The notes under the pieces are model-generated. The model saw only the letters and a list, made by a program, of their open reading frames with translations, was not told the origin of the DNA and searched no databases. A program made the translations under genes and the position numbers. Source: Thermoproteota archaeon (lineage in GTDB: Archaea; Thermoproteota; Bathyarchaeia; Bathyarchaeales; Bathycorpusculaceae). Taken from it: a stretch of 34,019 bases of DNA. The DNA is taken from positions 1-34,019 of the forward strand of contig JAAZBP010000010.1 in the NCBI GenBank assembly GCA_012513715.1, read 5' to 3'. How positions within the stretch are numbered: position 1 is the first letter of the stretch; every line of letters begins with the position of its first letter. Shown here in pieces: positions 1 to 8,822 of this stretch.

Positions 1-2
1 AT

Positions 3-3000
3 TACTCTGGTAGTCAATGCCTAAAAGCTCTAAATGAAGAAGGTATAAAAACCGTTTTAATCAATCCAAATGTAGCCACTATACAAACTGATCCTCGATT
101 ATCAGGTAGGGTATATCTGCTACCCATAACCCCTGAATTTGTTGAAAAAGTAATAAAAAGAGAAAATCCCGATGGAATCCTATTAGGGTTCGGCGGTCAA
201 ACTGCACTTAACTGTGGTATAGAGCTTGAAAAACAAGGTATTTTAAAAAAATATGGTGTTAAAGTTTTAGGTACACCTGTTCAAGCTATAGAAGATACTG
301 GGGACCGTGAACGGTTCCGTCAAGCTATGCTCAAAGCAGGTGTTCCACCTCTAAAGAGCAAATCCGCTACTAGTGTAAACGAAGCTTTACAAATAGCTGA
401 GGAAATTGGTTACCCCGTTATTGTTCGTGTAGCTTATACTTTAGGCGGTAAGGGTTCTGGCATAGCTCATAACTTAAATGAACTTACAGAAATAGCGACC
501 CGTGGTATAGCTCAGAGCCGTATTAGCCAAATCCTTGTTGAAGAATATGTGGGCCATTGGAAAGAAGTTGAATACGAAGTAATGCGTGACTATGATGACA
601 ATTGTATAACAATATGTAATATGGAAAATTTTGATCCTATGGGTGTTCACACTGGTGACAGTATAGTAGTTGCTCCCTCTCAAACTATGACTAACCGTGA
701 ATATCATCTTATACGTTCAATATCAATAAATGCTATCCGTAGTCTTGGTATAGTTGGAGAATGTAACATTCAATGGGCACTCAACACTAAATCTGAGGAA
801 TGCCGCGTCATAGAAGTCAATTCAAGAATGTCCCGTAGCTCCGCACTAGCTAGCAAAGTAACTGGTTACCCTCTTGCTTATATAGCAACCAAATTAGCCA
901 TAGGCTACACTTTACCAGAACTCATAAACAAAGTAACTGAAGTCACTACCGCATGCTTCGAACCAGCACTAGATTACATAACTGTTAAAATCCCTCGTTG
1001 GGACCTGCAAAAATTCAAGAATGCAGACCGCCATGTCGGCCCTCAAATGCGTTCAGTTGGCGAAGTCATGGCAATCGGACGCTGTTTTGAAGAAGCACTA
1101 CAAAAAGCAGTGCGTATGCTGGATATTGGTAAGATCGGTATAGTTTGTAACCAAGACGACTACGAATCCGAATCAGAAGAACAACTACGTCGTGCGATTG
1201 CATTCCCAACTGATGAGAGACTTTACAAACTTGTTAAATCCATAAAAATTGGTATACCCATAATGGAAATTTACCGTTTAAGTGGTGTTGACCCATTTTT
1301 CCTAAACAAGATTAAGAATATAGTGGATATGGAAACCCAACTGTGTAAACTTAAACTCTCCGACGATAATGCCGCAGATATTATACATGAAGCTAAACGT
1401 CTAGGTTTTTCTGATGAGCAAATCGCTTTCTGTCAAAAAACAGATGAAATGACAATACGTTCATTCCGTAAGAAATTTAACCTTATTCCTGTGGTCAAAC
1501 AAATTGATACTTTAGCAGCTGAATGGCCTGCAAAAACCAATTATCTCTACATGACTTACGGTGGAGATGAAGATGACATAGAATTTAATAAAACACCCAG
1601 TAAGGTAATCGTTTTAGGTGCAGGTGTATTTCGAATCGGTTCAAGTGTAGAATTTGACTGGTGTGGCGTTAATACAATCTGGGCACTTAAAAAATATGGT
1701 ATAAAAGAAGCTATAATGGTCAATTATAACCCTGAAACTGTCTCTACAGACTACGATGTTTCTGATAAACTATATTTCGAAGAATTAACTACCGAACGCA
1801 TTTTAGATATTTATGACAAAGAAACACCATTTGGTGTTGTTACCAGCGTTGGCGGTCAAATCCCCAATAACTTATCTATGGTACTCTCTGAAGCAGGAGT
1901 AAATATTTTGGGTACCTCAGCCAAAGATGTGGATTTGGCAGAAGACCGCTCAAAATTCAGTGCCCTTCTTGATCAACTTGGGATTTCTCAACCTAAATGG
2001 AGCAAACTCCAATCTATAGAGGAAGCTAAACATTTTGCGCAAAAAATCGGGTATCCAGTAATTATTAGGCCAAGTTATGTACTTTCAGGGTCAGCTATGC
2101 GTGTAGCATACAATGAATCCGCTTTGGAAAATTTCTTGAATCTAGCGGCCAGAGTAAGTCGTGATCACCCTGTGGTCATAAGTAAATTCATCACCCGTGC
2201 AAAAGAAGTTGAAGTTGACGGCGTTTCTGACGGCGAAAATGTTTTCATCGGAGCAATAATGGAACACGTGGAAAATGCCGGTGTACACAGCGGAGATGCA
2301 ACAATGGTGATTCCACCTCAAGCATTAAAGCTCGAAGTTCAAAAAAATATTGAAGCAATAACACTTAGCATAGTTAAAGCACTTAAAATTCATGGACCTT
2401 ACAACATACAATATCTTGTTAAGGATGACGTAGTTAACGTAATCGAATGTAATTTAAGAGCATCTCGTTCTATGCCATTCGTAAGCAAAATACGTGGTAT
2501 AAACCTGATCGAGTTAGCTACTCTAGCGATGCTGGGTAGAAAAATCAACTGCTTAAATCTCTCACCGATGACAGTTGCACCACATGTTGGTGTCAAGGTT
2601 CCTCAATTCAGTTTTATGCGTCTAAGTGGAGCTGACCCAGTTTTAGGCGTAGAAATGCTTAGCACTGGTGAGGTAGCTTGTTTAGGCAAGAATTTTTCAG
2701 ATGCTTTCTTCAAAGCATTGCAGGCAGCTGAATTTAATATTCCACCCAACGGTGGTTCAGTTTTAATAAGTATAGGCGGAGATGAAGAGCGAAAAACCCG
2801 TATCGTGTCGATAGCTAAAGCTCTTGTTGATATGGGTTTCAAAATATATGCTACAATGAACACTGCAAAGGTACTTAACGCCAATGGTTTAGCCGCAATT
2901 GTACTCCATAAAGTTAGATCTCCAGAAGTCACTCCAAATATTCTTGACTATCTCCAAGAACGCAAAATCGATTTGGTTATAAATGTGCCTATAGCCAAAA

Positions 3001-3197
3001 AACGTTCAAACATAGCTGATATTATTACCGACGGCTATGTAATTCGTCGCCAAGCAGTAGAATTCAACATACCTGTAATCACTAACATACAACTTGCCGA
3101 GGCCCTAGTCGAGGTACTTAAAACAAAAGCTCAAAATGGCAACGATATTCGTTCACTTAACGAATATATGGCTGATTTATCCTGGAGACATTGGTGA
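3..3197 (+). CDS. carB: Carbamoyl-phosphate synthase large subunit, 5' end truncated by the window edge
   Basis: The frame of ORF 327..3197 stays open to the window start (YSGSQCLKALNEEGIKTVLINPNVATIQTD...GFGGQTALNCG), so the ATG at 327 is internal. Two ATP-grasp halves (VIVRVAYTLGGKGSGIA; VIIRPSYVLSGSAMRVA) and a C-terminal MGS-like domain. Confidence 0.96.
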   Translation, partial: YSGSQCLKALNEEGIKTVLINPNVATIQTDPRLSGRVYLLPITPEFVEKVIKRENPDGILLGFGGQTALNCGIELEKQGILKKYGVKVLGTPVQAIEDTGDRERFRQAMLKAGVPPLKSKSATSVNEALQIAEEIGYPVIVRVAYTLGGKGSGIAHNLNELTEIATRGIAQSRISQILVEEYVGHWKEVEYEVMRDYDDNCITICNMENFDPMGVHTGDSIVVAPSQTMTNREYHLIRSISINAIRSLGIVGECNIQWALNTKSEECRVIEVNSRMSRSSALASKVTGYPLAYIATKLAIGYTLPELINKVTEVTTACFEPALDYITVKIPRWDLQKFKNADRHVGPQMRSVGEVMAIGRCFEEALQKAVRMLDIGKIGIVCNQDDYESESEEQLRRAIAFPTDERLYKLVKSIKIGIPIMEIYRLSGVDPFFLNKIKNIVDMETQLCKLKLSDDNAADIIHEAKRLGFSDEQIAFCQKTDEMTIRSFRKKFNLIPVVKQIDTLAAEWPAKTNYLYMTYGGDEDDIEFNKTPSKVIVLGAGVFRIGSSVEFDWCGVNTIWALKKYGIKEAIMVNYNPETVSTDYDVSDKLYFEELTTERILDIYDKETPFGVVTSVGGQIPNNLSMVLSEAGVNILGTSAKDVDLAEDRSKFSALLDQLGISQPKWSKLQSIEEAKHFAQKIGYPVIIRPSYVLSGSAMRVAYNESALENFLNLAARVSRDHPVVISKFITRAKEVEVDGVSDGENVFIGAIMEHVENAGVHSGDATMVIPPQALKLEVQKNIEAITLSIVKALKIHGPYNIQYLVKDDVVNVIECNLRASRSMPFVSKIRGINLIELATLAMLGRKINCLNLSPMTVAPHVGVKVPQFSFMRLSGADPVLGVEMLSTGEVACLGKNFSDAFFKALQAAEFNIPPNGGSVLISIGGDEERKTRIVSIAKALVDMGFKIYATMNTAKVLNANGLAAIVLHKVRSPEVTPNILDYLQERKIDLVINVPIAKKRSNIADIITDGYVIRRQAVEFNIPVITNIQLAEALVEVLKTKAQNGNDIRSLNEYMADLSWRHW

Positions 3198-3411
3198 CTT
3201 CGGATCTGTTAACTTTTCGTCTTATATCCTTTTTACAACTGAACTTACACCTATTGCGGTTAACTCTTTAACATATTTACCTCGTATAAAATTGAATAAA
3301 CTTACAGTCAACTAACCTATTTTTTATACATCAATGTTTGTTCTCTTTTTATTTGCGTAAATAATATATCCTCCCGTCACCTTTTCGATTGGCATTAAGG
3401 GTAAGGCCACT

Positions 3412-4914
3412 TTGTCTAACCAAGGCAGAACACGAACAATAGAAGAAATTAATCAAAAAATCCGGAGTGGTGACGTTCAGGTTCTCACTGCCGAGGAAAT
3501 GAAAAAACTAGTTGAAAGTAGCGGAGTCGAAGTTGCATTCAAAGAAGTAGATGTTGTTACAACAGGTACTTTTGGTGCAATGTGTTCTTCTGGTGCAATA
3601 ATTAACATTGGGCACTCTGACCCTCCAATTAAGATTGACCAAGCGTGGATCAACGGAGTAGAAGTTTGTCATCCCGGTGCAGCTGTAGATTTGTTCATTG
3701 GCGCTACCAACATGTGTAAAAAACAGCCATATGAATACGGGGGAGGTCATGTGATTCACGATTTAGTAGCAGGCAAAGAAGTAGAGTTCAGGGCAATGGC
3801 AAATGGAACTGATTGTTATCCTCGCACATCAATTAAAACCACTTTCACAAAAGATGATATTAACCAATTTCAACTTCTGAATTTTAGAAACTGTTATCAA
3901 CGTTATAACTGTGCTGTTAACAGTAGTGATGAAATTATTTACACTTACATGAATAAGCTTCTGCCTCACCTTCGAAACGCTACTTTTTCAGGGGCAGGAG
4001 AATTAAACCCTCTTATGAATGATCCAGACTATGAAACTATAGGTATTGGAACAAGAATATTTCTGGGTGGAGGTCCAGGTTATATAATCGGTGAGGGCAC
4101 TCAACATAGCCCCCAGAACCTTGATGGAACATTAATGGTGAAGGGTGACGCAAAGAAAATGTCTCCCGAATTCCTACGGGGCGCCTCCTTTACCAAATAT
4201 GGAACTTCACTCTATGTGGGTTTAGGTATACCTATACCCATCCTTAACGAGGGGTTGGCTAAGAAGACAGCCATTCGTGATAGAGACATATTTACAAACA
4301 TAGTGGATTATAGTGTGCCCAGAAGAGACCGCCCTAAATTCGGAAAAGTAAGCTATGAAGAGTTGAAATCTGGCTTAATAACAATAAAAGGCAAAAAGGT
4401 TAGAGTAAGCTCACTTTCAAGTATAAAGATGGCCAAGAAAGTTTCGCAGACTTTAAAATCGTGGATTGCAGAAGGATTATTCACTTTAACCTCACCTGTA
4501 GAAAGGTTACCCACTACTGCTACCTTTAAGCCAATGCGTCAAACAGAAGAAATTCCTTTTGTTGTAAGTGTTATGCATCCTGCAGTTACCTGTACAGAAG
4601 ATGAAGAAATAAGAGCCATCGCAGAACGTATAGTAACAAAATCAGTTAATCATATTGTAGTTATTGATGAGGTAGGTAAACTTCTGGGAATTGTTACATC
4701 CTGGGATATAACCCGTGCAATGGCAGAAGGTAAAACAGCGCTATCCGACATAGAATCCCACAACGTAATTACTGCTAAACCTGACGAACCTCTAGAAATA
4801 GCTTCCAAACGCATGGCTCAACATAACATATCTGCTTTACCGGTTATTGATATTGAAAAGAAAGTTCTTGGTATAGTTACTTCCGAAGACGTATCAAGAC
4901 TTCTAGGACGGTAA
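3412..4914 (+). CDS. Homocysteine biosynthesis protein (DUF39/HcyBio, COG1900) with C-terminal CBS domain pair; L-aspartate semialdehyde sulfurtransferase-like
   Basis: TTG start. Conserved text GTFGAMCSSGAIINIGHSDPPIKI..., GGGPGYIIGEGTQHSP; two CBS repeats at the C-terminus (VMHPAVTCTEDEEIRAIAERI..., NVITAKPDEPLEIASKRM). Confidence 0.9.
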   Translation: MSNQGRTRTIEEINQKIRSGDVQVLTAEEMKKLVESSGVEVAFKEVDVVTTGTFGAMCSSGAIINIGHSDPPIKIDQAWINGVEVCHPGAAVDLFIGATNMCKKQPYEYGGGHVIHDLVAGKEVEFRAMANGTDCYPRTSIKTTFTKDDINQFQLLNFRNCYQRYNCAVNSSDEIIYTYMNKLLPHLRNATFSGAGELNPLMNDPDYETIGIGTRIFLGGGPGYIIGEGTQHSPQNLDGTLMVKGDAKKMSPEFLRGASFTKYGTSLYVGLGIPIPILNEGLAKKTAIRDRDIFTNIVDYSVPRRDRPKFGKVSYEELKSGLITIKGKKVRVSSLSSIKMAKKVSQTLKSWIAEGLFTLTSPVERLPTTATFKPMRQTEEIPFVVSVMHPAVTCTEDEEIRAIAERIVTKSVNHIVVIDEVGKLLGIVTSWDITRAMAEGKTALSDIESHNVITAKPDEPLEIASKRMAQHNISALPVIDIEKKVLGIVTSEDVSRLLGR

Positions 4915-4920
4915 AAGTAC

Positions 4921-5358
4921 ATGAAAAGGATACTAATTCGTTTCAATGAAAAGCAGGTTTCTGAACCAATAGCTACCGAAGTGCTCATAGAGCATAAAGT
5001 TCCTGCTGCAATTTTATCAGCACATATAAACTCAAAAGGCGGAGAAATAATAGCTGAAATCCCCGATGAATCACTAGATAAAATTGTTGAAGCCTTTCGC
5101 AAACGTGGAGTACTTGTAACAGTACCAAAACTAATTGATGTAGATAGCGAAAAATGTTTCAGTTGTGGTGCTTGCGTTGCACTATGTCCAGTAGAAGCAA
5201 TCAGTATTGATAACGATTATACCGTGCAGTTTGATAAAGAGAAATGTGTGGGCAGTACATGTAGTATATGTGTAGACGCTTGCCCCGTTAGGGCAATAAA
5301 ATCAATAAAACCCAACGGCGGTAACCACGCATTAAACAGTAAGGTAAAGAAAATTTGA
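4921..5358 (+). CDS. NIL domain + 4Fe-4S ferredoxin-domain protein
   Basis: N-terminal NIL-like segment, then CFSCGACVALCPVEAI and CVGSTCSICVDACPVRAI cluster motifs; 6 nt after the DUF39-CBS gene. Confidence 0.88.
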   Translation: MKRILIRFNEKQVSEPIATEVLIEHKVPAAILSAHINSKGGEIIAEIPDESLDKIVEAFRKRGVLVTVPKLIDVDSEKCFSCGACVALCPVEAISIDNDYTVQFDKEKCVGSTCSICVDACPVRAIKSIKPNGGNHALNSKVKKI

Positions 5359-6056
5359 CAGATAAACTGTTCAAAGAAAGTTTTGCCTTAAAAGATACTC
5401 AATGTACCATTATTTCTGATAGCCAAAAAGCAGTACATGCTGCTATAGAATCTATTAAAAAATCCCGCCAAGAACTTGAAATATATGTTAGATTCAATCC
5501 TGCTTTCTTACATTCACTCACACCTATTTTAACACCTGAAAAACCTCTTGTAGCAAAGTTGATGGCTGAAGCATCACAAGAAGCTCAAGTTGGACCAATG
5601 GCGGCAGTAGCAGGAGCTATAGCTGATTTAGCTGTTGAAGCAATGAAAACCGAAGGCTGTCAAGTTGCAGTAGTGGAAAACGGTGGGGAAATAATGGCGA
5701 TTTCAAATCAGCCAATAGATGTTGCAATGATTGCTGGCGATGAGCCTTTATCAAAAAAGTTTGGTTTTAGGCTTACTGAATTTCCAATTGCGGTGGCGAC
5801 TAGCTCCGGAAGGTTTAGTCATGCTTTCAGTTTTGGAGATGCCGAAGCAGCTACTGTTTTCTGTAAAAACGCTGCATTAGCCGATTCAGTCGCTACTGCG
5901 GTGTGTAATCTGGTGAAAGACGATAATCCGCAGGTTGGTATCACTAATGGACTAAATAAGGGTAAATCAGTAGAAGGTGTAGAAGGGGTTTTGATTCTTT
6001 ATAAGGGACAGGTTGGAACTTGGGGAAAAATTCCCGAGATTATAAAGATCAGCTAA
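5355..6056 (+). CDS. UPF0280 family protein (COG2122, ApbE-like)
   Basis: TTG start overlapping the upstream TGA (TTGA). Motifs AEASQEAQVGPMAAVAGAIADLAVEAM, VVENGGEIMA, ATSSGRFSHAFSFGDAEAATVFCKNAALADSVATAVCN. Confidence 0.87.
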   Translation: MTDKLFKESFALKDTQCTIISDSQKAVHAAIESIKKSRQELEIYVRFNPAFLHSLTPILTPEKPLVAKLMAEASQEAQVGPMAAVAGAIADLAVEAMKTEGCQVAVVENGGEIMAISNQPIDVAMIAGDEPLSKKFGFRLTEFPIAVATSSGRFSHAFSFGDAEAATVFCKNAALADSVATAVCNLVKDDNPQVGITNGLNKGKSVEGVEGVLILYKGQVGTWGKIPEIIKIS

Positions 6057-6574
6057 TTTCTGTCTTCCAATAAACGCGTATTTGATTGTGCAGAAAATAA
6101 CGCTTCTGAAATAAACAATTTTATGGTCTTCTGACGACAGCTTAATGAATTCTTTTTTCAACTAAAGAAATAGTTGCTATTAACCTCTCTGGCAAGAAAG
6201 GCTAAAACTCTTTTTATTGTTGCGCACTAACATAGTTTATCCAGCCTTCGCAAATTACCTTCCTTACCTTTATCCAGAGTATGACAAAAATACTCGGTTC
6301 TTGTATTTAGCTATCTTCAGTGTAATTTACCTTTTTTTCATATCTTTTGTGTGCCCAGTCAGATGCTTTTTTGCATCTATTTAGGTCTCTTATAGTTAAT
6401 CACTACTTTTTGTACAATCTAATAGGTTTGCAAGATTCAATAGTTGATGCCGTCTAAAAGGTAGCCTTCAGAAAAACAGTTCATAGTTTTTCAAGTAGTC
6501 CCTCATTTTTATAAAAATCCCTTTAACATTTTTTATGCCATTTGGCGATTAACTGTTAAATTATCAACGCGTTT

Positions 6575-6591
6575 CCGAAATGCTTATATTT
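6575..6591 (+). promoter_or_regulatory. Putative archaeal BRE/TATA promoter of the aromatic operon leader
   Basis: CCGAAA-TGC-TTATATTTT fits a BRE+TATA arrangement. TSS expected about 25 nt downstream (~6610-6615), leaving a ~160-nt leader before lysC. Confidence 0.5.
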
Positions 6592-6625
6592 TTTAAGCCC
6601 TGACTGATTGGGCAGGCTCGAAGCA

Positions 6626-6715
6626 ATGTCCAATGTACAAACAAAAAGTGATGTCAATGCAATACCGTTCAATAGCTTCGGCTACGTCTTTTACTCTTTC
6701 TATTATTTTACTTAA
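6626..6715 (+). CDS. Putative Phe/Tyr-rich leader peptide, MSNVQTKSDVNAIPFNSFGYVFYSFYYFT
   Basis: 29-codon ATG..TAA ORF read directly from sequence, absent from the ORF track (too short). 9 aromatic residues in the last 14. Sits between promoter-like sequence and the aromatic operon. Confidence 0.6.
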   Translation: MSNVQTKSDVNAIPFNSFGYVFYSFYYFT

Positions 6716-6753
6716 GCCCAGAGCTAAACAATTTTTTGAGAAAAGTTCTGGGC
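6716..6753 (+). promoter_or_regulatory. Stem-loop abutting the leader ORF stop codon; candidate attenuator hairpin
   Basis: GCCCAGAGCT (6716-6725) pairs with AGTTCTGGGC (6744-6753): 10 bp with one G.U, 18-nt loop containing T6 (6732-6737). SD-like GGTG at 6762-6765 precedes the lysC ATG at 6773. Confidence 0.6.
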
Positions 6754-6772
6754 AAAGCAAGGGTGTAAAACA

Positions 6773-8017
6773 ATGGTAGGACATATATCTGACAAAAAAA
6801 TTGTGGTTAAATTCGGTGGCTCTAGTCTAGCTGATCATGAAAAGCTCCTCAAGGCAGTTATGGCAGTGGTGGATGAATATAAAAAAGGCACAAAAATCGC
6901 TGTTGTCGTCTCAGCTATGGGTAAAACAACCGATGTTTTAATGTCGACAGCGAGAAGTACATCTAATGGTAAACTAGAGAAAAAAGACCTCGATGATATA
7001 CTATCAATGGGTGAGAGGACTAGTGTGCGAATATTCTCAGCCGCTCTCAAGAATAACGGTGTATCTTCTTGCTACTTTGATCCTCTTGATTGTAATTGGC
7101 CCATCATAACTGATGATTCATTCCAAAACGCAAATCCTCTGCTTAAAGAATGTGAGAAGAAAATTAAAGACTATATTTTACCCCTCGTCGATAAAGGAAC
7201 TGTACCCGTGATAGCTGGTTTTGTGGGTAAAACAAATGCCGGTAAAATTACTACCCTCGGTCGAGGTGGTAGCGACACTACAGCTTTCCTGATTGCACAA
7301 GCTTTGAATGCTAATCAAGTGGTGCTTGTTACAGACGCAGACGGAATTATGTCAGGTGACCCTAAAATCGTTAATTCATCAGTTCGTCTACCAGAGATTA
7401 ATGTTAACACACTTATTGGACTTGCAGATTCAGGTGCAAAATTTATACACAGTAAAGCTCTAAAATATAAACCTAAAAATATTGATGTTAAAGTCATGAA
7501 CCATGCTTTAGGCGATTTAAGCAAAGAAGGTACAATAATTAAAGGTGTATTAGCCACAGAACTCGATGCCGAAATAGCTTTTCCCACACCAGTTGCTGAA
7601 ATCACTGTTATTGGTGATGGATTGTCTGTGAATCCTCACGTCATTACCGATATGGTGGAAGCAGTCAAACAATATTCTTTGCTCTTAGGTATGTCTATGA
7701 ATACAAACTCCATAATCCTTTATGTTTCTCAGGAGAGAAACCTTGAACCTTTAGTAGATGAACTTCATAAAATCACAATAAACAATAAAGAAACAATTGC
7801 GATGGCAGTCAAGAAAGATTTGGTCTTTATCAAAACTAGCGGTGTTGGACTAGAAGAAACCCATGGTATAATAGGCAGAATCAGCGAAGATTTATGTGTA
7901 AACGGCATAAACATTTCAGGTATTCTTACGATTACTTCAAGTATTCTGCTTTTTGTAGATTGGAACTATAAAGAGACAGCGTTAAAGTTAATTAAAAACG
8001 CGCTCAAGACAAATTGA
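6773..8017 (+). CDS. lysC: Aspartate kinase
   Basis: VVKFGGSSLAD, VVSAMGKTTDVL, TLGRGGSDTTAFLIAQAL, VTDADGIMSGDPKIV; ACT-type C-terminal region. Confidence 0.95.
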   Translation: MVGHISDKKIVVKFGGSSLADHEKLLKAVMAVVDEYKKGTKIAVVVSAMGKTTDVLMSTARSTSNGKLEKKDLDDILSMGERTSVRIFSAALKNNGVSSCYFDPLDCNWPIITDDSFQNANPLLKECEKKIKDYILPLVDKGTVPVIAGFVGKTNAGKITTLGRGGSDTTAFLIAQALNANQVVLVTDADGIMSGDPKIVNSSVRLPEINVNTLIGLADSGAKFIHSKALKYKPKNIDVKVMNHALGDLSKEGTIIKGVLATELDAEIAFPTPVAEITVIGDGLSVNPHVITDMVEAVKQYSLLLGMSMNTNSIILYVSQERNLEPLVDELHKITINNKETIAMAVKKDLVFIKTSGVGLEETHGIIGRISEDLCVNGINISGILTITSSILLFVDWNYKETALKLIKNALKTN

Positions 8018-8030
8018 GGATGAAGTAAAC

Positions 8031-8822
8031 ATGAACGTAGGTAAAACGCGCAGACTTAAAAGAATCATGCAAAAAGATCATCGTACAGTGATTGTCCCTA
8101 TGGATCATGGCGTAACCATAGGTCCGATTCATGGAATAACTAATATGCAAATAATTACTAATCAACTTACAGCGGGCAATGTTGACGCTATCCTTGTTCA
8201 TAAAGGAATAGCTAAAACTATTGATGTGGATCGCGCAGGTTTAATTGTAATGCTCTCCGGTATGTCTAATCTTAGTCCCAACGTAGACGAGAAAGTTCAA
8301 GTGTGTAGTGTCCAAGAGGCAGTTCGTATAGGTGCAGACGCAGTATCAGTACACGTTAACGTGGGTGCGCAATACGAAGATAAAATGTTGAAGCATCTCG
8401 GGCGAGTTTCTGAAGAATGTGACATTTTTGGCATTCCACTTTTGGCTATGATGTATCCCCGGGGTCCAAAAATTCAAAGCGAACATGATGCAACTGTAGT
8501 TGCTCATGCAGCTCGAGTTGGCGCAGAATTAGGCGCAGATATTATTAAAACCAACTATACAGGTGACATTGACACCTTTAAAGGTGTAATTGAAAGCTGC
8601 CCTGTGCCTATCGTAATCGCAGGCGGACCGAAATGTAAATCACCTCAGGAAGTACTACAAACAACGTCTGATGCTCTGGTAGCAGGAGCAGCTGGTCTCT
8701 CAATTGGACGAAATGTATTCCAATTCGAAAACCCAACTAGAATAACAAAAGCACTATCAGCAATTGTTCATGAAAACGCTTCGGTAGAAAAAGCGATTAA
8801 AATTATTGGTGAAAAAAGTTGA
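8031..8822 (+). CDS. 2-amino-3,7-dideoxy-D-threo-hept-6-ulosonate (ADH) synthase, archaeal AroA'-type class I aldolase
   Basis: MNVGKTRRLKRIM..., VIVPMDHGVTIGPIHGI, AMMYPRGPKI, VGAELGADIIKTNYTGD, VPIVIAGGPK; followed by 3-dehydroquinate synthase II. Confidence 0.93.
   Translation: MNVGKTRRLKRIMQKDHRTVIVPMDHGVTIGPIHGITNMQIITNQLTAGNVDAILVHKGIAKTIDVDRAGLIVMLSGMSNLSPNVDEKVQVCSVQEAVRIGADAVSVHVNVGAQYEDKMLKHLGRVSEECDIFGIPLLAMMYPRGPKIQSEHDATVVAHAARVGAELGADIIKTNYTGDIDTFKGVIESCPVPIVIAGGPKCKSPQEVLQTTSDALVAGAAGLSIGRNVFQFENPTRITKALSAIVHENASVEKAIKIIGEKS

Noticed and set aside
3334-3360. Mini-ORF MFVLFLFA* upstream of the homocysteine gene
   Set aside because: Eight codons in a T-rich tract with no link between Phe/Leu and the downstream pathway and no adjoining hairpin; shows how T-rich DNA can give hydrophobic mini-ORFs, a caution for the lysC leader.
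6593-6784. Minus-strand ORF (63 aa) in the track covering the lysC leader
   Set aside because: Antisense to the promoter, leader and lysC start; no recognisable motif; plus-strand features explain the region better.
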